Assembly: GCF_038096165.1 (NCBI RefSeq)
Contig: NZ_CP151076.1
Coordinates: 310,001 to 374,000 of the forward strand
DNA from: Pseudomonas sp. G.S.17
Lineage (GTDB): Bacteria > Pseudomonadota > Gammaproteobacteria > Pseudomonadales > Pseudomonadaceae
Direction of reading: 5' to 3'
DNA length: 64,000 bases
A model generated the notes under the pieces. That model was given only the letters and a program-made list of their open reading frames with translations, ran no database searches and was not told the DNA's origin. The stretch's first letter is position 1, and each line of letters begins with the position of its first letter. Shown here one piece after another: positions 24,649 to 33,678 of the stretch. The position numbers and the translations under genes were made by a program.

Positions 24649-26985
24649 TCAAACAATCCGCGCCGTCTCACTGGCCCGTTCAAGACGAATCGCCACGAAC
24701 TTGGAGGTCGGCGTGCTGCTGCCGTCGCCGATGCTTTCCAGCGGTACCAGCGGATTAACTTCCGGGTAGTACGCTGCGGCTTGTCCGGCCGGGATGTCGA
24801 AGGCCAGCAGCGTGAAGCCTTTGACGCGACGCTCGCGGTTGTCGCCCCAGATCGAGATCAGGTCGGCTTTTTGACCCGGCTGGAAGCCCAGGCGGATGAT
24901 GTCGGCCTCATTGACGAACAACACGTCACGCTGACCTTTGACGCCGCGATAACGGTCGTCCAGGCCATAAATCGTGGTGTTGTACTGATCGTGGGAGCGC
25001 ATCGATTGCATGATCAGGTCCGGAATCTGCCCGGTTGAACGCACGCTTTCATGCACCAGATCCAGCGGCAGCACGTTGGCCTTGAAGTTGGCGCGCGTGG
25101 TTGGCGTGTTCCAGCGACGCGAGCCTGCCGCGTTACCCAGGTAGAAACCGCCCGGATTTTTCACCCGTTCGTTGAAGTCCTTGAAACCTGGAATCGTGTC
25201 GGCGATCAGGTCGCGAATACGGCTGTAATCCTCCACCAGCCACAGCCAGTCCACCGGTTGCTTGCCCAGCGTCGCGTTGGCGATACCGGCAATAATGGCC
25301 GGCTCGGACTTCATCAGCGAAGACAATGGGTCCAGCTGGCCGTTGGAGCCGTGAACCATGCTGAACGAATCTTCCACGGTGACGGCTTGCGGGCCGTTGG
25401 CCTGTTTGTCGATGTCGGTGCGGCCATAGCACGGCAGGATCAGCGCTTCCTTGCCGTGGGTGAGGTGGCTGCGGTTGAGCTTGGTGCTGATCTGTACCGT
25501 CAGGTCGCAATTGCCCAGCGCGGCAACGGTGCGCGTGCTGTCCGGCGTGGCCTGGGCAAAGTTGCCGCCCAGGCCGATGAAGACTTTGGCGCGACCTTCA
25601 GCCATGGCGTGAATCGCTTCCACCACATTGTGGCCGTTTTCACGCGGGACCTTGAACTGGAAGCGTTTTTCCAGCGCATCCAGGAAGAACGCCGGTGGGC
25701 GCTCATTGATGCCCATGGTCCGGTCGCCCTGCACGTTACTGTGGCCGCGCACCGGGCACAGACCTGCGCCGGGACGGCCAATGTTGCCGCGCAGCAGCAT
25801 CAGGTTGGCGACTTCCTGGATGGTCGGCACCGAATGGCGATGCTGGGTAATGCCCATCGCCCAGCACATGATCACGTTCTTGCCTTTGGCGTACATGCGC
25901 GCCGCTTGCTCGATGTCGCTCAATGGCAGCCCGGACTGCTCGACAATCGATTCCCACGAAGTGTCGTCGATGGCCGCAAGGTAATCGAGCACGCCGTGTG
26001 TGTGCTCGTTGAGGAAGGCGTGATCAAAGACCAGCGGCGCATTGGCGGCCTGGGCTTCGCGTTCCCATTGCAGCAGGAACTTGGCCATGCCGCGCAGCAA
26101 TGCCATGTCGCCGCCCAAAGCCGGACGGAAGTAAGCGGTGTTGGTCGGACGGTCACCGTTGGTAAGCATCTCGATGGGGTGCTGCGGATTCTGGAAACGT
26201 TCCAGGCCACGCTCTTTGAGCGGGTTGACGCAGACCACTTGAGCGCCGCGTTTTACCGCTTCGCGCAGGGGTTCGAGCATGCGTGGGTGGTTGGTGCCCG
26301 GGTTTTGGCCGAGGACGAAAATTGCATCGGCGTGTTCGAAGTCATCGAAGGTTACCGTGCCTTTGCCGACGCCCACGCTTTGCGACAACGCCACGCCGCT
26401 GGCTTCGTGGCACATGTTCGAGCAATCGGGGAAGTTGTTGGTGCCGAAGGCGCGCACGAACAGCTGATACAGATAAGCGGCTTCGTTGCTCGCCCGGCCC
26501 GAGGTATAGAACTCGGCCATGTTCGGGCTCGGCAGCGCCTTCAGGTGTTTGGCGATCAGGGCGAATGCGTTGTCCCAGCTGATCGGCTTGTAGCGATCAG
26601 TTTCGGCATCGTAGGTCATCGGCTCGGTCAGGCGGCCTTGATATTCAAGCCAGTAATCACTTTGCTCGCGCAATGCACTGACGCTGTAGCGGGCGAAGAA
26701 CGAAGCATCGACGCGGCGCTTGGTGGCTTCCCAGTTGACCGCCTTGGCGCCGTTCTCGCAGAACTTGACCATGCCGCTTTCCGGCGAATCACCCCACGCG
26801 CAACCCGGGCAGTCGAAACCGCCGTTCTGGTTGGTCTTCAACATCATGCGCAGGTTTTTCAGGGCGTTGTCGCTGGACAGCCAGTGATGAGTCACGCTGA
26901 TCAATGCGCCCCAACCGCCGGCCGCACCTTTGTACGGCTTGTAGCGCGGGACCGGTTTGTTGTCGGCTTCTTTATGCATGCTCAC
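24649..26985 (-). CDS. FdhF/YdeP-family molybdopterin oxidoreductase
   Basis: A 778-aa oxidoreductase of the FdhF/YdeP family (formate-dehydrogenase-like, bis-MGD molybdenum cofactor). CPGCAWGD near residues 59-66 marks the family's N-terminus, which lacks the classical four-cysteine Fe-S motif of FdhF. MGD-binding regions include ADAIFVLGQNPGTNHPR, MLLRGNIGRPGAGLCPVRGHSNVQGD and the C-terminal molydopterin dinucleotide-binding domain around SMRSHDQYNTTIYG. E. coli YdeP contributes to acid resistance, but the reaction of the family is not well defined. It overlaps the upstream fdhD gene by 4 bp, so the sulfur-transfer protein needed to activate the cofactor is made with it. Confidence 0.92.
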   Translation of the reverse strand: MSMHKEADNKPVPRYKPYKGAAGGWGALISVTHHWLSSDNALKNLRMMLKTNQNGGFDCPGCAWGDSPESGMVKFCENGAKAVNWEATKRRVDASFFARYSVSALREQSDYWLEYQGRLTEPMTYDAETDRYKPISWDNAFALIAKHLKALPSPNMAEFYTSGRASNEAAYLYQLFVRAFGTNNFPDCSNMCHEASGVALSQSVGVGKGTVTFDDFEHADAIFVLGQNPGTNHPRMLEPLREAVKRGAQVVCVNPLKERGLERFQNPQHPIEMLTNGDRPTNTAYFRPALGGDMALLRGMAKFLLQWEREAQAANAPLVFDHAFLNEHTHGVLDYLAAIDDTSWESIVEQSGLPLSDIEQAARMYAKGKNVIMCWAMGITQHRHSVPTIQEVANLMLLRGNIGRPGAGLCPVRGHSNVQGDRTMGINERPPAFFLDALEKRFQFKVPRENGHNVVEAIHAMAEGRAKVFIGLGGNFAQATPDSTRTVAALGNCDLTVQISTKLNRSHLTHGKEALILPCYGRTDIDKQANGPQAVTVEDSFSMVHGSNGQLDPLSSLMKSEPAIIAGIANATLGKQPVDWLWLVEDYSRIRDLIADTIPGFKDFNERVKNPGGFYLGNAAGSRRWNTPTTRANFKANVLPLDLVHESVRSTGQIPDLIMQSMRSHDQYNTTIYGLDDRYRGVKGQRDVLFVNEADIIRLGFQPGQKADLISIWGDNRERRVKGFTLLAFDIPAGQAAAYYPEVNPLVPLESIGDGSSTPTSKFVAIRLERASETARIV

Positions 26986-27845
26986 GCTTGATTCTCCATC
27001 GCAGGGCTGTAGACCCGCGGCGCACTGTGCTGCGGCAGGTGAATTAGATTCAGGTTATGACGGCGCGCCCATTGCAGGGCCAGGCCGGTGGGTGACGACA
27101 GGCTGACCAGCGTCTGAATGCCAGCGCGCAGGACTTTCTGGATCAGCTCCAGGCTGCAACGACTGGTGACAATAGCGGTGCCGCCCGCCATGGGGATTTC
27201 CCGGCGCACCAGCGCGCCGATCAATTTATCCAGGGCGTTGTGGCGACCGATGTCTTCGCGGCCCAGCAGCAGCTGGCCGTGGTTGTCCATGAAAACCGCC
27301 GCATGCACGGCGCCGCAATGCTGGCCAAGGGGCTGGAACTCGCCGATGCGCTGGCGCAGGCCGTCCAGCCATTCAATGGGCGGTAACGGCGCGCCGGGCA
27401 ATACGTTCAATTCGGGTAAGGCTTGCTCTACCGCTTCCACACCGCACAACCCACAGCCGCTGGTGCCGGCCATGTGGCGGCGCTGCTGCTTGAGGTTCCA
27501 GAACGCGCGGCTGGCGATTTCAACTTCGGCCTGTTGCGCCGATCCGCAGCCACTGAGTTTGATGTCATAGATTTCGTCGGGCGAAGCGACGATGCCGCTG
27601 GCCAGACTGAAACCGACGACGAAATCTTCAAGATCAGTAGGGCTGACCAACATGACGGCCTGGCTGATGCCGTTGAAGGCAATCGCCAGAGCGACCTCTT
27701 CGGCCAGCTCAGTGCGTGCTGATTCTTCGCGCGCAAGGTTCGAGTAGTTGTAGGACTGGCTTGCGTCGGGCGCGGGCGAGTGTTGAGCGGGCGCCGTGCT
27801 GACCTTGCGCTTGGCGTGCATGGGAGAGTACCGGCAGAGTGACAT
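26982..27845 (-). CDS. fdhD: formate dehydrogenase accessory sulfurtransferase FdhD
   Basis: A 287-aa FdhD protein. It passes sulfur from the cysteine desulfurase IscS to the Mo-bis-MGD cofactor, which is required for formate dehydrogenase activity. The catalytic CGLCG motif is at about 131-135 (GTSGCGLCG). GREDIGRHNALDKLIG and SRCSLELIQKVLRAGI are conserved cofactor-binding blocks. The start at 27845 has AGGGA 8 bp upstream; an in-frame ATG at 27821 is an alternative. It is the first gene of a coupled pair with the YdeP-type oxidoreductase, and a LysR regulator on the same strand precedes it. Confidence 0.94.
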   Translation of the reverse strand: MSLCRYSPMHAKRKVSTAPAQHSPAPDASQSYNYSNLAREESARTELAEEVALAIAFNGISQAVMLVSPTDLEDFVVGFSLASGIVASPDEIYDIKLSGCGSAQQAEVEIASRAFWNLKQQRRHMAGTSGCGLCGVEAVEQALPELNVLPGAPLPPIEWLDGLRQRIGEFQPLGQHCGAVHAAVFMDNHGQLLLGREDIGRHNALDKLIGALVRREIPMAGGTAIVTSRCSLELIQKVLRAGIQTLVSLSSPTGLALQWARRHNLNLIHLPQHSAPRVYSPAMENQA

Positions 27846-27922
27846 CTAGAATGTCCCTAGCGTAGGCCTCTCGTCCGATAACGTCTAATCGCTTGTTCTG
27901 ATGCTCCGATAGATGACGTCGA

Positions 27923-28810
27923 TCAATGCTCTTCGCTGATTTTCTGGTATAGCGCCAGGCACGCTTCGGCCAGGGCCGAACGCGGGGCGCTGCGGCGCAT
28001 GATCAAACCCAGGCGCGCGAGGGTGCGGGCGTCGTCGATGGGATGCAGGCGCAGGTGTTCGGTGAGGTTTTCCAGCCCGCCGTCCAGCGGCATGATCGCG
28101 CAGCAGAAACCGCCATGCACCGCTTGCAGCAATTGATGGACGGCATCGGTCTGCAACAACGGATGAGGTTGCAGGCCACGACTGTGGAAGTTGTGATCGA
28201 TGGATTGGCGAAAATGCATACCGCTGGTCAGCAGACCCAACGGCAATTCGATCAGGTCCGCCCAAGTCAGGGCTGCTGCCTTGAAGGTGTAATACCGTTG
28301 GTCGTAAAGCAGGCCCATGCGGGTCTCGGCCAGTTCCAGCGCATCGAAGCGTTCAGTGTCCAGGCGTTCCAGATAGGAAACACCCAGATCGATCCGGTTG
28401 CTCGCCAGCTGTTCGAGGATCTGCTCGGAACTCAGCGCCGACAGCTCGAAACGCAGGTTTGGGTGTGTTTCGTGCAAGCGTTGCAGCAGTGGCAGCGGGT
28501 CGAAGCTCGACAAGGGCACCACGCCCAGCCGCAGCGTGCCGACCAGATTTCCGCGACAGGCGGCAGCTTCGGCCTGCAAACCGTCGTAGGCCGCCAGAAC
28601 CGTGCGCGCCCAGGCCAGCACTCGTTCGCCGGGTGCAGTGAAGCCTTCAAAGCGCTGGCCGCGATTGACCAGTGGCAGATCCAGTTCTTCTTCAAGGTTG
28701 CGCAGGCGCATGGACAAGGTCGGCTGGGTGATATTGCACCGGGCAGCGGCCTGGCCAAAATGTCGGGTTTCGTCCAGGGCAATCAGGAATTTTAGTTGTT
28801 TGATGTCCAT
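27923..28810 (-). CDS. LysR-family transcriptional regulator
   Basis: A 295-aa LysR-type regulator. The winged helix-turn-helix spans about 1-60 (MDIKQLKFLIALDETRHFGQ and CNITQPTLSMRLRNLEEEL), followed by a periplasmic-binding-protein-like effector domain (LRLGVVPLSS onwards). It lies 78 bp upstream of fdhD on the same strand, suggesting that it may regulate the fdhD-oxidoreductase pair. The start at 28810 is the normal LysR N-terminus; the six-residue upstream extension is not conserved. The divergently transcribed kbp gene begins about 150 bp away, leaving room for two promoters. Confidence 0.92.
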   Translation of the reverse strand: MDIKQLKFLIALDETRHFGQAAARCNITQPTLSMRLRNLEEELDLPLVNRGQRFEGFTAPGERVLAWARTVLAAYDGLQAEAAACRGNLVGTLRLGVVPLSSFDPLPLLQRLHETHPNLRFELSALSSEQILEQLASNRIDLGVSYLERLDTERFDALELAETRMGLLYDQRYYTFKAAALTWADLIELPLGLLTSGMHFRQSIDHNFHSRGLQPHPLLQTDAVHQLLQAVHGGFCCAIMPLDGGLENLTEHLRLHPIDDARTLARLGLIMRRSAPRSALAEACLALYQKISEEH

Positions 28811-28958
28811 CGGCGCTCCACTGCGCAATGCAAGCGGCTGATTCTAGCCTGTCGGGCCGTCAGATGGGCGGATGGCACTTAGTCGGAACAAACGGCGAAG
28901 GAGCTGGTTCGAACTATCGTTAACTATTCACACCAACGATACGCATGGAGAAGCATGG

Positions 28959-29408
28959 ATGAGCATTTTTAGTTTTCTGAAAGACGCCGGCGAAAAGATT
29001 CTGGGCGCGCTTACGCAAGGCGATGCCAGCGCTTCCGATGAAGCGTTGAAAAAACACATCTCCGCAGTAGGGCTGGGCAATCCGAACATTCAGACCACAG
29101 TTGAAGGCAGTACTGTGACTGTCACCGGTGAAGCGGCCAGCCAGGAAGAGAAGGAGAAGATTCTGCTGACGCTGGGCAACATCAGCGGCGTGGAAAAAGT
29201 CGACGACCAGATGACCCTCGCTGCTGGCGCTGCACCTGCGACTGAAGCTAAGTTCGTCACCGTTGAAAAAGGCGACACCCTCAGCGCTATTTCCAAGCGT
29301 GTTTATGGCGACGCCAGCAAGTACCAGAAAATCTTCGACGCCAACAAGCCGATGCTCAAGGATGTGAACAAGATCTATCCGGGGCAGGTGTTGCGGATTC
29401 CTGAGTAA
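28959..29408 (+). CDS. kbp: BON-LysM protein, potassium-binding Kbp/YgaU
   Basis: A 149-aa protein with a BON domain (about 23-88) and a C-terminal LysM domain (about 98-147, VEKGDTLSAISKRVYGD ... IYPGQVLRIPE). Length and domain order match E. coli YgaU/Kbp (149 aa), a cytoplasmic K+-binding protein induced by osmotic stress. The ATG at 28959 follows GGAGAAG; another ATG 5 bp upstream is out of frame. No signal peptide is present, as in Kbp. REP elements follow the stop codon. Confidence 0.9.
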   Translation: MSIFSFLKDAGEKILGALTQGDASASDEALKKHISAVGLGNPNIQTTVEGSTVTVTGEAASQEEKEKILLTLGNISGVEKVDDQMTLAAGAAPATEAKFVTVEKGDTLSAISKRVYGDASKYQKIFDANKPMLKDVNKIYPGQVLRIPE

Positions 29409-29427
29409 ATCAGGACGGAGGTAGACC

Positions 29428-29564
29428 GTGGGAGCGAGCTTGCTCGCGAATCGTTGTAGGACCGGCTTTAGCCGGGAGGGCAATTGACGCTCTCGCGCCT
29501 CTCGCGACTAAAGTCGCTCCTACGGTCGCTCCTACGGCCTTTTCGCGAGCAAGCTCGCTCCCAC
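29428..29564. repeat. nested REP cluster
   Basis: An outer inverted pair of the GGGAGCGAGCTTGCTCGCGA type (29428 and the inverse ending at 29564) encloses an inner GTAGGACCGGCTTTAGCCGG-type doublet with a small internal duplication (CTCGCGCCTCTCGCGAC; TCGCTCCTACGGTCGCTCCTACGG). One REP family seems to have inserted into a doublet of another. Confidence 0.85.
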
Positions 29565-29581
29565 AGGTTTGTGTCAGATGC

Positions 29582-30244
29582 TTACAACCCCGTCATCAAC
29601 TCCCGATAATCCTTCACCGCGTCAAATTCCTCGGTGTCCTTCGGGCCTTTCTGGCTGTTGGGTTCGCTGACGGCCAATAAATGGGCGATGCCGAAGTTTC
29701 GGGCGCTGCGCAGGATGGGCAGCGTGTCGTCGATAAACAGGCTGCGCGCGGGGTCGAAGGCGATATCGGCGTGAAGGGCATCCCAGAACTGCGGGTTTTC
29801 CTTGGGGAAACCGTAGTCATGGGAGCTGATCAGCCGCTCGAAATACGGCGCCAGCTCGATGCGCTCCATCTTCAGCGACAACGAATCGCGGTGCGCGTTG
29901 GTGATCATGATCACGCGCTTGCCGGCTTGTTTGATGGCGGCCAGAAACGTCTCGGCATCCGGGCGCAAGGCGATCAGGTGCGCGGTTTCCAGTTTCAGCT
30001 CGCGGATTGACAGCTTCAACTCCGTGCTCCAGAAGTCCAGGCAGTACCAATTGAGCGTGCCAGCGTTATTTTCAAACAGCGGTTTCATCTCCAGCAGCGC
30101 CATTGCGTGGCTGATGCCGTGTAATTCGGCATAGCGCGCAGGCAAGTGCTGCAGCCAGAAATGTTCGTCGTAATGCAGATCCAGCAGTGTGCCGTCCATA
30201 TCCAGCAGAACGGTATCGATGTCGCGCCAAGGCATGGAAGGCAT
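29582..30244 (-). CDS. yrfG: GMP/IMP nucleotidase YrfG (HAD family)
   Basis: A 220-aa HAD-family phosphatase. Motif I is LLDMDGTLLDLHYD (D15 and D17), motif II is ITNAHRDSL, and the metal-binding motif is FPKENPQFWDAL ... LFIDDTLPIL. The length and the pattern HYDEHFWLQHLP match E. coli YrfG, which dephosphorylates GMP and IMP. The start at 30244 was chosen by alignment with the family; a 62-residue upstream extension is not conserved and runs into the nudE promoter. It is transcribed divergently from nudE. In Pseudomonas the yrfG-nudE-cysQ order is conserved. Confidence 0.92.
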   Translation of the reverse strand: MPSMPWRDIDTVLLDMDGTLLDLHYDEHFWLQHLPARYAELHGISHAMALLEMKPLFENNAGTLNWYCLDFWSTELKLSIRELKLETAHLIALRPDAETFLAAIKQAGKRVIMITNAHRDSLSLKMERIELAPYFERLISSHDYGFPKENPQFWDALHADIAFDPARSLFIDDTLPILRSARNFGIAHLLAVSEPNSQKGPKDTEEFDAVKDYRELMTGL

Positions 30245-30341
30245 TCGGGCCTCTCGGGGTTGATGAATTGCATAAGCATATCCGACACAGACAATCGGAA
30301 AAGCCACGGTATAGTACGCCGTCAACGCAAAGGAGCCCGTC

Positions 30342-30908
30342 ATGCGCCAGAAACCCACCGTACTTGCCCGCGAGATCGTCGCCAGTAGCCGCTTGTTCCG
30401 AGTCGAAGAGCTGCAGTTGCGCTTTGCCAACGGCGTTGAGCGTACCTACGAACGTCTGGTCGGTCGAGGCACCGGCTACGGCGCGGTCATGATCGTTGCG
30501 ATGCTGGATGCCGATCATGCGGTATTGATCGAAGAATATTGCGGCGGCACCGATGAATACGAGTTGTCGTTGCCCAAGGGCCTGATCGAGCCGGGCGAAG
30601 ACGTCTTGGCCGCAGCCAACCGCGAGCTCAAGGAAGAAGCCGGTTATGGCGCGCATCAGCTGGAACACTTGACCGAGCTGTCTTTGTCGCCGGGCTATAT
30701 GAGCCAGAAAATCCAGGTGGTGCTGGCCACCGATCTCTACGAAGAGCGTCTGGAAGGCGATGAGCCCGAGCCAATGCGCGTCGACAAGGTCAACCTGCGT
30801 GAGCTGTCCAGTCTGATCGAACATCCGCAGTTCAGCGAAGGCCGAGCCCTGGCTGCTCTGTATCTGGTGCGCGACCTGCTGACCCAGCGAGGCCTGTTCC
30901 TGCCATGA
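30342..30908 (+). CDS. nudE: ADP compounds hydrolase NudE (Nudix)
   Basis: A 188-aa Nudix hydrolase. The Nudix box runs from G80 (GLIEPGEDVLAAANRELKEE) to about residue 102 and has all key residues (GX5EX7REUXEEXGU). The upstream strand VERTYERLVGRGTGYGAVMI and the length fit NudE, which cleaves ADP-ribose, NADH and Ap3A-type compounds. The stop overlaps cysQ by 4 bp. Pairing with CysQ is meaningful because NudE and CysQ both handle adenosine nucleotides linked to sulfate assimilation and nucleotide housekeeping. Confidence 0.92.
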   Translation: MRQKPTVLAREIVASSRLFRVEELQLRFANGVERTYERLVGRGTGYGAVMIVAMLDADHAVLIEEYCGGTDEYELSLPKGLIEPGEDVLAAANRELKEEAGYGAHQLEHLTELSLSPGYMSQKIQVVLATDLYEERLEGDEPEPMRVDKVNLRELSSLIEHPQFSEGRALAALYLVRDLLTQRGLFLP

Positions 30909-31747
30909 TCGACACCCTCGATAATCTGCCGCATCCGCTGCTTGCACCGGTCATCAAGCTGGCCCGGCTGGCGGGTGAAGTCATCTTGCCGTACTGGCGC
31001 GCCAACGTCAGCGTGACCTCCAAGGCCGACGATTCGCCGGTCACCGCCGCCGACCTGGCTGCACACCATTTGCTGGTCGAAGGCTTGCAAGCGCTGGCAC
31101 CGGACATTCACGTGCTGTCCGAAGAAGACGCCGATATCCCGCTGAGCGAGCGTGCCAGTTGGGAACGCTGGTGGCTGGTCGATCCGCTGGACGGCACCAA
31201 GGAGTTTATTTCCGGCAGTGAAGAATTCACCGTCAACGTCGCGCTGATCGAACGCGGTCGTGTGGTGTTCGGTGTGGTGTCGATGCCCACCAACAACCGC
31301 TGCTACTGTGGCGGCGCGGGTCTGGGCGCCTGGCGCAGTGACGATGACGACCATATCTCGCCCATCAGCGTGCGTACCGAGCCGGGTGAAGGCCACGACT
31401 TCACCGTGGTCGCCAGCCGCCGCCACACCAGCGCCGAACAGGAACGTCTGCTGGCCGGGCTGTCCGCTGCGGTGGGCCATCTACAGTTGACCAATATCGG
31501 CAGCTCGCTGAAGTTCTGCTTGCTGGCCGAAGGCGCTGCCGACTGCTATCCGCGTCTGGCCCCGACGTCGCAATGGGACACGGCTGCTGCCCAAGGCGTG
31601 CTGGAAGGTGCCGGCGGGGAAGTGGTGGAATTGTCCGGCGAGGCGTTCAGCTATCCGGCGCGGGAATCACTGCGCAACCCGTTCTTCGTGGCGCTGCCCG
31701 CCGAGGCCGCGTGGCGGGAGAAACTGCTGGATCTGGCGCGTTCGTAA
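30905..31747 (+). CDS. cysQ: 3'(2'),5'-bisphosphate nucleotidase CysQ
   Basis: A 280-aa member of the inositol monophosphatase superfamily that hydrolyses 3'-phosphoadenosine 5'-phosphate, a by-product of sulfate assimilation, to AMP. Metal-binding motifs are LSEEDAD (E73, E74), WWLVDPLDGTKEF (D93 to E100) and the C-terminal SQWDTAAAQGVLEGAGG. The gene overlaps nudE by 4 bp, so the two are translationally coupled. The length matches other Pseudomonas CysQ proteins. Confidence 0.94.
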   Translation: MIDTLDNLPHPLLAPVIKLARLAGEVILPYWRANVSVTSKADDSPVTAADLAAHHLLVEGLQALAPDIHVLSEEDADIPLSERASWERWWLVDPLDGTKEFISGSEEFTVNVALIERGRVVFGVVSMPTNNRCYCGGAGLGAWRSDDDDHISPISVRTEPGEGHDFTVVASRRHTSAEQERLLAGLSAAVGHLQLTNIGSSLKFCLLAEGAADCYPRLAPTSQWDTAAAQGVLEGAGGEVVELSGEAFSYPARESLRNPFFVALPAEAAWREKLLDLARS

Positions 31748-31837
31748 TCAATCTGCCGCGGGAGCGATCTAGCACGATCCTGTGGGAGCGTTCGGAGGTT
31801 ACGACGGCCGCGAAGCGGTGTGTCAGACAGACTGATA

Positions 31838-32305
31838 CTACCGATGCAACACAAACTGCCCGACAAACCTCACCGCTTCGGTTTCGCTGTCTGGCGCACA
31901 GATACGCGTCGGTAACGTCAGCCGCGCGCGGCCGCGTCGTTGGTAGGTGGTGAGGAATTTGTCCCAGAGCGCGGCATCCGGCGCGTCGCAAATCGCGACC
32001 GCATCGCCGCGTACCGGCAGCGGATAACTGATCTGTCCGTCCTGAATCACGATGTGCCCGTCACTGATACCGGCTTCGCGCAGACGCAGATGCAGCCAAC
32101 CCCAGCCCGCCAGCACCGCGCCGCAATACAAGCTGCCGCCGAACATCGTGCTTTTGTGATTGATATTCGGCTCAAGGGGCAGGTGCAGGCGCAATTGCCG
32201 GTTTTGCCAGCTCAGGACTTTCACGCCCATCTCCCGGGTCAGCGGGATATCGTGGTGCAGTACGTGTTCCAGGTGATCAGCCTGATCAAGAGAGTCGTGG
32301 TTCAT
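31838..32305 (-). CDS. YiiD C-terminal-domain thioesterase
   Basis: A 155-aa protein of the YiiD_C thioesterase (hotdog) family. Typical features are MGVKVLSWQNRQLRLHLPL, HKSTMFGGSLYCGAVLAGW (helix of the active site) and a terminal RLTLPTRICAPD block. It starts within the last 4 bp of dctD on the same strand (ATGA overlap), so it is probably co-expressed with the DctB/DctD system, although a functional link is not obvious. The substrate is unknown. Confidence 0.88.
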   Translation of the reverse strand: MNHDSLDQADHLEHVLHHDIPLTREMGVKVLSWQNRQLRLHLPLEPNINHKSTMFGGSLYCGAVLAGWGWLHLRLREAGISDGHIVIQDGQISYPLPVRGDAVAICDAPDAALWDKFLTTYQRRGRARLTLPTRICAPDSETEAVRFVGQFVLHR

Positions 32306-33678
32306 TCCGCATCCTCGGTGTTGCTGCCACTGTCGCCAAAACTCAGGCCGTGTTTGCGCAGCTTGTCGTGCAGGGTTTTGCGCGGCAGGCCAAGGGCTTC
32401 GGCGAGGCTGCGCACCGAGCTGTGCGGACGCGCCAGTTCGGCGGCAATCAGCGACCGCTCGAAGCTCTCGACCTGCTCGCTCAGGCCGCCGCCGCTGGCG
32501 GGCATGGTTGGCACATCGTTGCCCTCCAGCGCCAATTCCAGACCCAGCGCGAATCGCTCGGCGGCGTTTTGCAGCTCGCGCACATTGCCCGGCCAGGTGT
32601 GACGCAACAGCAGGGCGCGATGTCCTGGTTGCAGCTCATGCCTGGGCAGGCCATGACGCATGCTCGCCGCATCGGCGTAGTGCTGGAATAACATCAGCGC
32701 ATCTTCGCCCCGTTCGCGCAGTGGCGGAATACGCAGCGGCGCGACGTTCAGGCGGTAATACAAGTCGGCCCGGAACCGGCCTTGATCAGCCGCCTGACGC
32801 AAATCCTCCTTGGTCGCGGCGATCACGCGGATATCCAGCGCGATCTGCTGATTACCGCCCAGGCGTTCGACGACACGTTCCTGCAGCAGGCGCAGCAGTT
32901 TGACCTGCACGTCCATGCTCATGCTTTCGATTTCATCGAGGAACAACGTGCCGCCGTTGGCAAATTCGAACTTGCCGATCCGACGTTTTTGCGCGCCGGT
33001 GAAAGCGCCCGGTTCATGGCCGAACAGTTCGCTCTCGACCACGGATTCGGCCAACGCCCCCGCATTGATCGCCACGAACGGCCCGCTGCGCCGGTTGGAC
33101 AAATCATGCAGCGCCCGGGCGACCACTTCTTTGCCTGCGCCGGTTTCGCCAAGGATCAGCACGTCGGCCCTGGTCGCCGCCAGCGCACCGATCTGTTCAC
33201 GCAGGCGCAGCATCGGCGCGGATTGGCCAACCAGTCGCGTGCTTAATTGCTGGCGATCGCTCAAGGCCAGACGCAGGCTGCGGTTGTCCAGCACCAGACG
33301 TCGCAACGCCAGGGCGCGGCGCACGCTGTCCAGCAGAGCATCGCTGGCGAAGGGTTTCTCCAGAAAGTCATAGGCGCCGGCCCGCATGGCCTGCACCGCC
33401 AGCGGCACATCGCCGTGACCGGTAATCAGCAAAACCGGCAGTTCCGGGTCCTGGCTGTGCAGTTGGCTCAGCAGTTCAAGGCCGTCCATGCCCGGCATGC
33501 GGATATCGCTGACCACCACGCCGGGCCAGTCGCGGCCGACGCGGCTCGACAGACCATTGGCCTCGGTCAGGGTCAATACCTTGAGGCCCGCCAGATCCAG
33601 CGTCTGGCTCAAGGCCTGGCGCAGGTGCGGGTCGTCGTCGATCAGCACTACCTGGATCTGGCTGTCGATGGCGGTCAT
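32302..33678 (-). CDS. dctD: C4-dicarboxylate response regulator DctD (NtrC family)
   Basis: A 458-aa NtrC-family response regulator. The receiver domain has the phosphoacceptor D58 (VVVSDIRMPGMDG) and K108. The AAA+ domain shows Walker A GETGAGKE (177-184), an intact GAFTGA loop (224-229) and Walker B GGTLFLDEIE. The C-terminal Fis-type helix-turn-helix is SVRSLAEALGLPRKTLHDKL. It activates sigma-54 promoters of C4-dicarboxylate transport genes (dctA or dctPQM) after phosphorylation by DctB; the transport genes are not in this window. It overlaps dctB and the thioesterase by 4 bp each. Confidence 0.92.
   Translation of the reverse strand: MTAIDSQIQVVLIDDDPHLRQALSQTLDLAGLKVLTLTEANGLSSRVGRDWPGVVVSDIRMPGMDGLELLSQLHSQDPELPVLLITGHGDVPLAVQAMRAGAYDFLEKPFASDALLDSVRRALALRRLVLDNRSLRLALSDRQQLSTRLVGQSAPMLRLREQIGALAATRADVLILGETGAGKEVVARALHDLSNRRSGPFVAINAGALAESVVESELFGHEPGAFTGAQKRRIGKFEFANGGTLFLDEIESMSMDVQVKLLRLLQERVVERLGGNQQIALDIRVIAATKEDLRQAADQGRFRADLYYRLNVAPLRIPPLRERGEDALMLFQHYADAASMRHGLPRHELQPGHRALLLRHTWPGNVRELQNAAERFALGLELALEGNDVPTMPASGGGLSEQVESFERSLIAAELARPHSSVRSLAEALGLPRKTLHDKLRKHGLSFGDSGSNTEDAE

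Noticed and set aside
25051..26991. 646-codon open frame on the plus strand
   Set aside because: It is antisense to the molybdopterin oxidoreductase gene, whose protein has clear family motifs; the antisense frame has none.
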